This document shows, piece by piece, positions 1-7,398 of a stretch of 19,768 bases of DNA. The notes beneath the pieces were generated by a model. It saw only the letters and a program-made list of their open reading frames with translations, made no database searches and was not told the DNA's origin. The DNA comes from JAIEPT01 sp038217425. GTDB lineage: Bacteria; Planctomycetota; Planctomycetia; Gemmatales; Gemmataceae. The stretch lies in the NCBI GenBank assembly GCA_038217425.1, contig JBBQPM010000126.1, positions 1 through 19,768 on the forward strand. Direction: 5' to 3'. The stretch's first letter is position 1, and every line of letters starts with the position of its first letter. The translations under genes and the position numbers were made by a program.

Positions 1-175
1 AGGCCGTCTCCTGTAGCCCAGGCCGTGAGGCCTGGGTACGTCGATGTCTGTAGACGGCCCTGTAAGGGCCGCTCGACAGACACGTGCGGTCGAGCGGCCC
101 CTTCAGGGCCGATCCAGGGATTACATCTTACCCAGGCCTCATGGCCTGGGCTATAAGAGTCGGCCCTTCAGGCCA
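1..175. repeat. Composite palindromic repeat cluster, two copies head to head
   Basis: The left end is a set of short palindromes: CCCAGGCCGTGAGGCCTGGG at 17-36, GGCCC/GGGCC arms at 56-70, GGCCGCTCGAC at 67-77 facing its complement at 89-99, GGCCC/GGGCC at 96-110, CCCAGGCC/GGCCTGGG at 131-150, and GGCC/GGCC at 162-174. The two halves (about 1-77 and 89-174) are approximate reverse complements, so two copies of one roughly 50-bp unit lie head to head around an 11-base centre. A third copy lies at 19707-19757. The sequence resembles the dispersed REP-like palindromes of planctomycete genomes; that family assignment is from memory. No transposase or RAYT gene is nearby. An open reading frame runs through it but looks non-genuine. 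Confidence 0.8.
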
Positions 176-179
176 AAAT

Positions 180-499
180 ACAGGACGCCCCATTTCGAGC
201 CACGAACCTCGACGCAGTCAAAAATCAGCCTCGCCGATTGTGAAGAGTGGTGCTGGCCGATTAGGCTGCGTGCACATTACATCTCGGCCGATTGGCGAAT
301 TTTCAAAATTCCTCGGGCGAGGCGTCCGGTTTGCGGTCGAAACGCGATTAGATTCGTGAACGGAGGGCCAAATGGGACAGGAATACAACTCTCCGCTCTT
401 TCCTTAAATAAACTGGTTGCGCGGCTTACGCAGCCTTGCAATCGTCAATTTGTGCGGGATCTTGACGTCCACGCATTTCAACCAAATGGGAGACACGCC
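180..499. other. Non-coding stretch upstream of the cyclase-like gene
   Basis: About 320 bases between the repeat cluster and the chosen start at 500. The heptamer GCCGATT occurs three times (233-239, 256-262, 287-293) with unequal spacing. No convincing promoter pair, RNA gene or protein homology was seen. The stretch should hold the promoter and leader of the next gene. A reading frame continuous with that gene runs back to position 44, but its translation through this stretch looks like out-of-frame sequence. Confidence 0.4.
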
Positions 500-2080
500 A
501 TGTCCTTGGAGGAAGAACTCACAGTGAAACGCCGCTCTTTCCGGTCGCGCCACGAAATCGAGCAGATCATCCTACGCATGCACCGGGGCGAGCGCGTCGG
601 CAGCACGTCGGGCTATTCGGAATTCACCAATCGCTTTTACCGGGCCCACCGCCTTATCGGGGGCAAGCGCGAACCGCTCGACATTCTCATGCGCAAAGAC
701 CAGGGATTCGAGGAGTATGCCACCCCGTTCGAACGGCAGCGCAGCGTGCTCGTCCATCCCGCCAAGCGGTTTACTCCTATCGTCGATGAACGAATGACCG
801 TCGTCGGCCATTTCGGTTCCGTCGGCGGCGGACACTTCACCGATCTGATAGTGCCCCTGGCCGCCGTGCAACACCGGCCGGGCGAATCCAAGGCGTACTA
901 TGTGAGCGATGTCGGCGAACTATTGCGGGATGAAATCCGTGTTTTCGTCCACGACCGCGATACGGCGCCGCCGTCCGGCTGGGCGGTCATCAACGTGCTC
1001 ACAACCGAGCACAGGAACGAGGTCGTAACGGGGATCAACGGCGAGGTTCTCGACGTCGTCGTTTCCAATACCGGTTTCCTGGAATCGGTCTCCTACTCGC
1101 CGGCGGACTTCTTGTCGATGGGAAGGCTTTTGGTCGCGCTGAGCGCCAAAGTCGGCGGCAAAATGGTGCGGACGCTCATGCGCAAGTCGATCGCCCTGCG
1201 TTCGGCCAAGGTCCTTGATGAGCCGACGCTGAAATTGGCGAAGGAGGTCGAAGAGAAGATCGCCAAGGATCTCACTAAACGCGAAGCGTCGATGATTTTC
1301 AAGGGGATCCAAATGGGCCGCGGCTACGATCCGCGCATGGGCATTCCCCAAGAGCACTTTACGGCAATGGTTGAGGCCGCCAAGGAAGCCGGCGTCATCG
1401 CCATCTTCCGCTCTAACAAGAAGGCCGCCATCGAACTGATCCGCAAGGGAGCGCACGGCAAGCCGATGTGGGCCAAGTTCAAGACCAGCGCCGAGACCGG
1501 CGTCCTGACTGCTTCGAACTTTGGCGAGGTCGCCGCCGCGAATATGAACGGACACTTTGTCGTCGCAGCCGAAGATGTCGCCAACGGCGTCGCCCGCAAG
1601 ACCACCACGGTCGGCGGCAAAACCGTCACCGAGTTCGTGAAATTGAAGACACACCCCCATTGGAAGGTGCAACCGGGACAAGTCGTCGCCAAGGACGGCC
1701 ATCCCATCGTCGGCGATTATGACTTGCTCGGCGTCGCTCCGATCAAGTCACCAGGTCGAAACATTTCGTCCGTCCCCGACGACATCGCCTATGGCGACTG
1801 GACCGGCCCGGACGTGAGGAAGTATCTCGCCGCCGTCAACAAGAAAGGCCGACTCGACGAACCGCGTGTGCTGCACGGCGCCCAGGACCAGTACGGCGGC
1901 AACCCCAAATACATGGGCCTGACCGACGACACCGCCTACGCCGTCTTCCCCGATGGCCGCAGCTTCGTGATGGAGGGCCGCAGCGCCCAGCAAGCCTTCT
2001 ACGACGCCATGGGCCGCCAGGCGAAGTCGCCGGGCGCTCCCAAGGGCGTCCCGGGATGGAAGCCGACGGTCGTGAAGTGA
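500..2080 (+). CDS. Edema factor/CyaA/ExoY-like nucleotidyl cyclase domain protein
   Basis: A 526-residue protein with an unrecognised N-terminal region (about 1-285) and a C-terminal domain matching the edema factor/CyaA/ExoY class of nucleotidyl cyclase toxins. R304, K321 and K328 have exactly the spacing of CyaA R41, K58 and K65. The block GHPIVGDYDLLGVAP carries the metal-binding pair D406 and D408 and closely resembles edema factor GVPITADYDLFALAP. H459 in a His-Gly motif followed by N468-P469 matches the CyaA H298/N304 region, with Q462 where CyaA has E301. Only 50 residues separate D408 from H459 (107 in CyaA), so the calmodulin-binding insertion is absent. No signal peptide or membrane segment is visible. 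Family members make cAMP or other cyclic nucleotides after activation in a host cell; substrate, activator and target here are unknown. ATG 500 is preferred because GGGAGA lies just upstream and the frame before it runs through repeats. Confidence 0.82.
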   Translation: MSLEEELTVKRRSFRSRHEIEQIILRMHRGERVGSTSGYSEFTNRFYRAHRLIGGKREPLDILMRKDQGFEEYATPFERQRSVLVHPAKRFTPIVDERMTVVGHFGSVGGGHFTDLIVPLAAVQHRPGESKAYYVSDVGELLRDEIRVFVHDRDTAPPSGWAVINVLTTEHRNEVVTGINGEVLDVVVSNTGFLESVSYSPADFLSMGRLLVALSAKVGGKMVRTLMRKSIALRSAKVLDEPTLKLAKEVEEKIAKDLTKREASMIFKGIQMGRGYDPRMGIPQEHFTAMVEAAKEAGVIAIFRSNKKAAIELIRKGAHGKPMWAKFKTSAETGVLTASNFGEVAAANMNGHFVVAAEDVANGVARKTTTVGGKTVTEFVKLKTHPHWKVQPGQVVAKDGHPIVGDYDLLGVAPIKSPGRNISSVPDDIAYGDWTGPDVRKYLAAVNKKGRLDEPRVLHGAQDQYGGNPKYMGLTDDTAYAVFPDGRSFVMEGRSAQQAFYDAMGRQAKSPGAPKGVPGWKPTVVK

Positions 2081-2108
2081 GCGGCATCGCGAAGATACCG
2101 GCAAGACC

Positions 2109-2489
2109 TTGGATTTGGCCCCGGCGCCGCCAGCAATTCACGTAGGTACAAGCCATGTTCCGCTCGATCTTCTCCTGCCGAGAGCGGCTGCGTTCGTCCA
2201 TCACGGCGGAGTAGGGTCCACTTCGCAGGCGATGTTGGCGGGCATTCCGCAAGTCGTGATGCCGCTCGCCCACGATCAATTCGACAATGCCGACCGCATC
2301 AAGCGACTGAAGCTCGGCGACTGGATTCCGGTTCGTCGATTTTCAGGCTCGACCCTTTCGGTCACGTTGAAGCATCTGATCGCTTCCTCTGAAGTCGCCG
2401 CTTCCTGTCGTGATGCGGCACGACGCCTTGCTCCACGGGACGGGCTTCGACGTTCGGCGATTGCCGTCGAGGAGCGGATAGGGCGTTAG
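2109..2489 (+). pseudogene. Truncated GT1 (UDP-glycosyltransferase-like) C-terminal remnant
   Basis: The frame encodes only the C-terminal acceptor/nucleotide-sugar region of a family 1 glycosyltransferase. It starts with PPAIHVGT and the LLPRAAAFVHHGGVGST donor-site motif, followed by AGIPQVVMPLAHDQFDNADRI, where the DQ pair normally contacts the sugar. Full-length members are about 400 residues; this has about 126 and lacks the N-terminal Rossmann domain. The only nearby start is TTG at 2109, and the frame is open only from 2076, inside the last codons of the preceding gene. No N-terminal half was found upstream. It is most simply a gene fragment left by an insertion or deletion whose breakpoint lies near 2080-2120. 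A functional C-terminal-only protein is less likely. Confidence 0.75.
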
Positions 2490-2540
2490 CCATACGCCAA
2501 GTGAGGCCGATTTGGATTGGAAAAAAGCTCATATCCATCC

Positions 2541-2581
2541 AAAAAGTCGCCGCGAGATTCAGAGGAATCTCGCGGCTTTTT
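2541..2581. terminator. Bidirectional rho-independent terminator
   Basis: A perfect 12-bp stem (GCCGCGAGATTC at 2549-2560 with its complement at 2565-2576) encloses the loop AGAG. It is followed by TTTTT on the plus strand and preceded by AAAAAG, which gives a U-tract on the minus strand. It sits between the glycosyltransferase remnant (+) and the 3' end of the convergent helical-protein gene (-), so it can stop transcription from both sides. Confidence 0.85.
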
Positions 2582-2606
2582 CATGTCACCGCTCGTTTTC
2601 AGATTC

Positions 2607-3878
2607 CTACCCAAGCCGATCTTTGGTCGCCTTGCGATTCATGATCGTGGCGTAATCCTTGCGGGCCTTGGCGAGCATCGTTTCGACTTCTTTCTTCGTT
2701 TTCACCACGTCGGTGACGATCGTCTTGATCTTCTCGGCGTCGCTCTTGATGGTCGGGTCCTTCAGGAGTTCCTTGGGAATCTTCGCTTGCCCTTCCTGCA
2801 ACGTCTTGAGCATTTGGCCGACAAGGGAGAGCAGCGAACTGCTTTCGTTCGTGACGTTGTTAAACTGCGTCGTCGCGCTGTTTTGCTTGATCTCGAGATC
2901 GGCCTCGCCCAGTTCCATCTTTTCAGCGGCGGTGGTAATGACGCCCTGGGCGGAATGGGTGAACTTTTGCTTGGATGAATTGATGTTCGACTGAATTTCC
3001 GTGATTCGCAGGACGAGGTTATTCGACATCGACAAAGCCGAATCGAGCGTGCGACCGCCGTTGACGACCAATTGCTTGGCGTCGGTCAGCGTGGCGACGA
3101 TGTCCTTGATCAGTTCCTTCGATTCCCTCAGCAGGTCGCCGGTTTCCGCCGCCAAGGCCGTCGCCTTGCTGAAGAGAGCGTCGTGTTTCTTGGCGTCTTC
3201 GGGAAGAACGCCCATGTTCTTGGCGTCCGCCGCCGGGCCGCGCTCCTGCTTGATGAAGGGAGCGTCCTTGTCGTAGCGAGTCTGAATTTTGTCGCCCAGG
3301 TCCATGGATTGCTGGACCAGCGTCTCCATTCCCTTGAGGAAGGTTTTGGCCATCTCCATGTCTTTCTTCTTGGAGACGGCGACATCCAGATTCGTGTTGA
3401 GCTTTTCGATGTTCGCGTTGTTGGTCTTGATGCGGGCGATAAAGGCCTGGGTTTCCTTGTGTCCCGCGGTGATGAATTCGAGCAGTTTTTGGCGACGGTC
3501 CACGTACGTTTTGATTTTCTGCTGATACTGCGGATCGTTGCCGGCATCGTCGCGTTTTTTCTTGAATTCGTCGAAGATCTTTTCAAGGCCCTCCTTGTAC
3601 TTCTTTCGTTTCTTTTCCATTTCGTCGATCATCTCGACGGTGCCTTTTTTGCTTTCAGCGTTTTTGATGCCGGAGGTTTTACCCTTGCCAACCTTGAGCG
3701 CGCTTTCGAGAGCCTCGAGGGTCTCGAAGGCCTTTTCAAAATGTTCCTTCTTTTTGATCTGGTCGGCAGAGCGCGGGCAATTGAGGACGTAAGCCTCGAG
3801 AGCTTTGCCGACGCCCGAGCCTTTGCAGGACTTGTCGCGATGATCTTCCCAGTACTTCTTGGTCATTTCCACTGCCAT
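2607..3878 (-). CDS. Lys-rich helical coiled-coil protein, function unknown
   Basis: A 423-residue protein I do not recognise. It is strongly charged, rich in Lys, Glu, Asp, Ala and Gln, with few aromatics and long heptad-like stretches; most of it should be alpha-helical and coiled coil. Two cysteines (C18 and C34) flank a short N-terminal segment; there is no other Cys, no signal peptide and no membrane segment. The composition suggests a cytoplasmic structural or scaffold protein, but no enzymatic motif is visible. The ATG at 3878 is preceded by AAAGGAA at good spacing; M5 is an alternative start. It is a single-gene unit that ends at the shared terminator at 2541-2581. A minus-strand TATAAT at 4062-4057 lies about 180 bases upstream, but no good -35 was found. 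Confidence 0.85.
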   Translation of the reverse strand: MAVEMTKKYWEDHRDKSCKGSGVGKALEAYVLNCPRSADQIKKKEHFEKAFETLEALESALKVGKGKTSGIKNAESKKGTVEMIDEMEKKRKKYKEGLEKIFDEFKKKRDDAGNDPQYQQKIKTYVDRRQKLLEFITAGHKETQAFIARIKTNNANIEKLNTNLDVAVSKKKDMEMAKTFLKGMETLVQQSMDLGDKIQTRYDKDAPFIKQERGPAADAKNMGVLPEDAKKHDALFSKATALAAETGDLLRESKELIKDIVATLTDAKQLVVNGGRTLDSALSMSNNLVLRITEIQSNINSSKQKFTHSAQGVITTAAEKMELGEADLEIKQNSATTQFNNVTNESSSLLSLVGQMLKTLQEGQAKIPKELLKDPTIKSDAEKIKTIVTDVVKTKKEVETMLAKARKDYATIMNRKATKDRLG

Positions 3879-4668
3879 GAAGCTTTCCTTTCAAAAAAGC
3901 GACGCCAAACGCACTACATATTCAGAAGTGAATCTTAAGCGGGAATCTTTCACGCGTTCCCTGTTTTCACAAGATTTCAACCTGCTTCGACTCCATCCAC
4001 ATGAGTTTGCTGTCCGCCGTCCCCTCACTCTTCGGACCATTAGCTGACGATCTTCAATTATAAGATAAGTTACCAGTCGAACGTGTCGAGGATGAAGGCG
4101 AATTTTCCGGGGCCCTCTGGATGCCACGGCGACTCGTCCATCATCCTACAATGGCGAAATGCCGAACGCAACGTGGGCGACATTTTTCGAATTGCGTTCG
4201 GAAGAAATGAACGCAATCGCTGCAAAGCTTGGCGATTGGCCAAGGCGAGCGGCTGACGTGAGTCGGCCGGTATAGCATCCCATTCGAAGATCCGATCGCA
4301 ACCGCTCAAGCACAGGTACCGGCCGACTCACGTCGGCCGCTCGCCTAAATCGAAGGGCAGCGAGTATCAACCGTGGCCACGAGGTCTCAAGGCCGCCGAG
4401 AATCTAAAAAAGCCAGGTTCGCCTCCCTCTCGTTCCGCGAAGAGGTTCTCCCGACGCTCGACAGTGGAATCACATGGCCCCTTCGCTGTAGACTGTCGGT
4501 TATTCGGCGTTGCACGCTGAAAACCCTCGCATGCCGCGTGAAAGGCGATAAGATACCCTTCCTGATCATCGTTGATCGAAGAGTCGTGAATGCCGTCGAC
4601 GACCAAAGGTCTCTCGGACGCACCTGACTGAACCGCGAAGTTTCGCCCGCATCGCCGAGATACCGCTC
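3879..4668. other. 790-bp intergenic region without a recognisable gene
   Basis: Small open frames on both strands (for example 4070-4309 minus and 4367-4606 minus) show no recognisable motif and lack good ribosome sites. The region must hold the divergent promoters of the helical protein (-) and the first transglutaminase-like gene (+). A minus-strand TATAAT at 4062-4057 is the only hexamer that stands out. A 30-bp inverted repeat occupies 4243-4346. The rest (about 4350-4660) may be decayed coding sequence, but no homology could be named. Confidence 0.5.
4243..4346. repeat. Large inverted repeat, 30-bp arms and 44-bp loop
   Basis: The left arm 4243-4272 begins AGGCGAGCGGCTGACGTGAG. The right arm 4317-4346 begins TACCGGCCGACTCACGTCGG. 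They are reverse complements with one mismatch, which would be a G-U wobble in RNA. The 44-bp loop has no notable content. It resembles a dispersed palindromic repeat or short non-autonomous element; no terminator-like T-run follows. Confidence 0.85.
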
Positions 4669-5541
4669 ATGCAATTTCAAGTTTCAGCGCACCTGGAATA
4701 CGTCGTCAAGTTTCCGTCCACCTTGATTCTCAACATTCACGCCCAGAAAAATTTCGGGCAGACGATTCTCAAGGAAAGTTTTACGGTCGAGCCGAGCGTA
4801 AAATCGGAAGAGTTCGTTCTGGACAACGGCGCGAACCGGTACATGCGGCTGGAGACCGGCGACGAGAAGCGGCTCGTCGTCGAATATGCAGCTACCGTCG
4901 AATGTGCGTTCGACGTCATTTCCGCGGGCGAGATGGACCTCACGACCATTGGCGAACTCGATCCGACCGCGATCCCCTTTCTCTTCCCCAGCCGATACTG
5001 CCAGTCCGATCGCCTGGGCCGACTGGCGTGGGATTTGTTCGGCAAGATCCGGAAGCCTTACGACAAGGTCAATGCCATCGTCGACTGGGTCCACGACAAC
5101 GTCGAATATGTCCGGGGCAGCACCAATTCGGCGACGTCGGCCTATGATACGGTCACGCAACGAACGGGCGTCTGTCGCGATTTCGCGCACCTGGGGATCG
5201 CGCTGTGTCGGGCGCTCAATATTCCCGCGAGGTATGTCTCGGCTTACGCCTACCAGCTCGATCCCCCCGATTTTCACGCGATTTTCGAGTGCTATCTTGG
5301 CGGCCGCTGGATCGTTTTCGACGCCACGCGTTTGGCGCCCCTCAATGGCCTGGTCCGCATCGGCGTCGGTCGGGATGCCTCCGACGCCGCGGTGGCCAGC
5401 ATCTTCGGGCAGGTGGAAGGCACGGTCATGAAAGTCGATTGCCAGCTTGTCCCCGATCAGACCTTCACACCGCTGGCGCGAAAGCATCTTCTTCGCCGGG
5501 GGATTTCACTGGAATCAAATCATGCCGCGGCACCGGATTGA
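4669..5541 (+). CDS. Transglutaminase-like cysteine protease-fold protein (first of pair)
   Basis: A 290-residue cytoplasmic protein of the bacterial transglutaminase-like superfamily. The N-terminal beta-rich region (about 1-110) precedes the core domain, where GVCRDFAHLGIALCRALNIP carries the nucleophile C169, DFHAIFECYLGGRW carries H203, and VFDAT carries D218, giving a complete Cys-His-Asp triad. Many bacterial members act as proteases or have unknown amide-bond chemistry, so the substrate cannot be stated. Both copies of the pair carry a full triad. Its 3' end overlaps the start of the next gene by 20 bases, so the two are probably co-transcribed and translationally coupled. The ribosome site upstream of ATG 4669 is weak (GAGA). 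Confidence 0.9.
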   Translation: MQFQVSAHLEYVVKFPSTLILNIHAQKNFGQTILKESFTVEPSVKSEEFVLDNGANRYMRLETGDEKRLVVEYAATVECAFDVISAGEMDLTTIGELDPTAIPFLFPSRYCQSDRLGRLAWDLFGKIRKPYDKVNAIVDWVHDNVEYVRGSTNSATSAYDTVTQRTGVCRDFAHLGIALCRALNIPARYVSAYAYQLDPPDFHAIFECYLGGRWIVFDATRLAPLNGLVRIGVGRDASDAAVASIFGQVEGTVMKVDCQLVPDQTFTPLARKHLLRRGISLESNHAAAPD

Positions 5542-6454
5542 ACACGGAACGATTTACACCTACCGCCGTCCGGTCGTGTTCGGCCAGCATCGGCTCGTCC
5601 TGCGGCCGCGCGAAGGGCACGACCTGATCGTCGAACGCATGACGCTCTCGATCACTCCGGCACATCGCATGGTCTGGGCGCGCGATGTGTACAACAACTC
5701 GGTGGTGATCGTCGATTTTGTCGAACAGGCCGACCGCCTCGAGGTGCGAAGCACGGTGATCGTGCGACGCTCACCCCCTTTTCCGCGACAAGACCCGTGG
5801 GAGCCGTGGCGGATTCCGACGCCCGTGGTGTACGATTCGCTGGAATTGCCGGTCGTCTCCGCGTATCAGTCGTTTTCCTACGCCGCCGACGCCGGCGCCG
5901 TCCGCAACTGGCTCCGGCAATTTTCCGAGATCGGCGCCGCAACCGACGCGGAGACGATGCTCAACACGCTGTGCTCGACCATCCATCGGACCATTCGCTA
6001 TCGCCGCCGCGAGGCCAAAGGCGTGCAGACGCCGTCGCAAACATTGCAATTCGGCACCGGTTCGTGCCGCGACATGGCCACCTTGATGATGGACGCGGCC
6101 CGCTCGCTGGGTCTGGCCGCGCGGTTCGTCAGCGGCTACCTCGATTGTCCTGCCGCCGAAGCGGGCTGCGCCACCATTCACGCCTGGACCGAAGTCTACC
6201 TCCCCATCCTCGGCTGGCGCGGTTTCGATCCGTCGCTCGCCGAAGAAACCTCCCTCAAACACATCGCCGTCGGCGTCAGCCACCACCCGCGCGGCGTCAT
6301 GCCGATCTGCGGAACGTTCACCGGCGCCGCTGCCGACTACATCGGAATGACTGCCCCCGTCAAAATCGAACGCTTCGCGGATACCCCGGAAATCTCTCTT
6401 TCGTCTCACCTTCCCGACGAACGTCTCAATCCCGGGATTAAAGTAGTCGGTTGA
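5522..6454 (+). CDS. Transglutaminase-like protein with N-terminal beta domain (second of pair)
   Basis: A 310-residue protein of the common bacterial transglutaminase family architecture. It opens with the N-terminal-domain signature (HGTIYTYRRPVVFGQHRLVL, then RPRE), followed by the core domain with GTGSCRDMATLMMDAARSLG (C182), CATIHAWTEVYLP (H220) and GFDPS (D236). The start at 5522 is chosen because it puts Met immediately before PRHRIEHGTIY, where family members begin, and a GGAA lies 8 bases upstream; the frame continues back to 5447 but adds no family-like sequence. It overlaps the preceding gene by 20 bases. Its last 17 bases overlap the 3' end of the convergent membrane-protein gene. 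No signal peptide is present. Confidence 0.9.
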   Translation: MPRHRIEHGTIYTYRRPVVFGQHRLVLRPREGHDLIVERMTLSITPAHRMVWARDVYNNSVVIVDFVEQADRLEVRSTVIVRRSPPFPRQDPWEPWRIPTPVVYDSLELPVVSAYQSFSYAADAGAVRNWLRQFSEIGAATDAETMLNTLCSTIHRTIRYRRREAKGVQTPSQTLQFGTGSCRDMATLMMDAARSLGLAARFVSGYLDCPAAEAGCATIHAWTEVYLPILGWRGFDPSLAEETSLKHIAVGVSHHPRGVMPICGTFTGAAADYIGMTAPVKIERFADTPEISLSSHLPDERLNPGIKVVG

Positions 6455-7124
6455 TGGCCCACGTTTGCACTGCGACCACGACCGGCAGACCGATGATAAC
6501 CAGCGCGGTCGCAAGCTGCAGCCCGCCGCGCACCTTTTGCACCAGCGCATCGTCCGCCGTTAGCTCTAATTCTTCCTTCACCTTCAGCAAGTCGATGCCT
6601 CCCTGCTGTGCCCCTTCTTCGCGAAATCGTGCCAGGGTGAACTTTCGGACGTGCTCCAGTAAGTGCGTTCGAATCCTCCGCCGAAGCCAGCCTCCTTGCT
6701 CGGCGTCACCCATTACATTTCGGACCGCGCGGCTCAGAAGTGCTTCCGCCTGCGCGAATGGCAGCCTTTCCAGCCCTCGAGCAATCCGTCCAGACGCTTC
6801 TCCCTCAGCGCCGCCTGCCATTCGCTCGAAGATCAGGCGAACGAACGACCGGCCCAAACGAAGCGTGCCCAGTCCATGCGCCACGGCCGACATCACGGCC
6901 CGCTTGGCGCCCAGGACGCAGCCGGCTGTCACCGATTCGCCAAGGGCGAGGGCGGCGGCGAGCACACCGTAGAACCAAGGATGCTCGCGCAGGAAGTAGC
7001 ACGACAGTCCAGCCAGTACAACCCCGCCCAAGGTCGCCAGGCAAAGCGTTCCCACGAAGGATCGAAACGCGACCCAGGCCAGACTTGTCAGATGCTTCCC
7101 CAGGGACAGGGTATCGACATTCAC
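6438..7124 (-). CDS. Small membrane protein, function unknown
   Basis: A 228-residue protein with two hydrophobic segments near the N-terminus (about 22-44 and 50-72), a charged helical middle (about 90-195) rich in Arg and Glu, and a third hydrophobic segment near the C-terminus (about 200-220). No family was recognised. The GTG at 7124 is chosen as start because GGAGGA lies 7 bases upstream; the frame extends back to 7337 only through a palindromic repeat. An overlapping ATG in another frame (7128) uses the same ribosome site at a shorter distance but encodes a non-family-like, Arg-rich product. The gene is convergent with the second transglutaminase-like gene, with a 17-base overlap of the coding ends and no room for a terminator. 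Confidence 0.75.
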   Translation of the reverse strand: MNVDTLSLGKHLTSLAWVAFRSFVGTLCLATLGGVVLAGLSCYFLREHPWFYGVLAAALALGESVTAGCVLGAKRAVMSAVAHGLGTLRLGRSFVRLIFERMAGGAEGEASGRIARGLERLPFAQAEALLSRAVRNVMGDAEQGGWLRRRIRTHLLEHVRKFTLARFREEGAQQGGIDLLKVKEELELTADDALVQKVRGGLQLATALVIIGLPVVVAVQTWAINRLL

Positions 7125-7299
7125 GCATTGTTCCTCCGAAACTTTACGGACATGACCGTTTGCTTCCCGCACAAAAGTCGATCGAGTGGGCAACGTCGAG
7201 AACGAGTATACCGCGCCGTGTCCCCACGCCAAGAGTTTCCGGCGCAGCAGCGGTGACTTTCTCCGAGAGCCAAGGGCCGACCCCGGTTCGGCAGAAGAT

Positions 7300-7366
7300 C
7301 CCGTAGGGCAAGCGGCCTCGCTTGCCCGTCCCTCCAAAAGGCAAGCGAGGCCGGTTGCCCTACGGG
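7300..7366. repeat. Inverted repeat with 27-bp arms
   Basis: Arms at 7300-7326 and 7340-7366 are reverse complements with one mismatch around a 13-base loop. Each arm also contains the smaller palindrome GGCAAGCGGCCTCGCTTGCC (or its relative), so alternative hairpins are possible. It lies between the divergent membrane-protein gene and the YCII remnant. No T-run follows, so it looks more like a dispersed palindromic element than a classical terminator. Confidence 0.85.
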
Positions 7367-7398
7367 GAGGGCCTCAACAGTAAGAAAGGACGACCGTC

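Noticed and set aside
233..293. Three GCCGATT heptamers as operator sites
   Set aside because: Spacing is irregular (23 and 31 bases) and a heptamer repeat can arise by chance; no regulator is nearby.
44..499. N-terminal extension of the cyclase-like gene back to position 44
   Set aside because: The frame runs through palindromic repeats and compositionally random sequence with no domain, whereas ATG 500 has a GGGAGA ribosome site and starts plausible protein sequence.
920..1702. 260-residue minus-strand open frame
   Set aside because: It is antisense to the cyclase-like gene, with composition typical of a complementary-frame shadow; no motif.
3072..3938. 288-residue plus-strand open frame
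   Set aside because: Antisense to the helical protein; rich in Phe/Leu/Val as expected for the complement of Lys/Glu codons.
4070..4627. Several short open frames in the 790-bp gap
   Set aside because: No ribosome sites, no recognisable motif, and they cross a large inverted repeat.
6805..7128. 107-residue minus-strand frame starting at the ATG 4 bases before the membrane-protein GTG
   Set aside because: It shares the GGAGGA site, but its product is Arg-rich and shadow-like, whereas the GTG frame encodes clear membrane segments.
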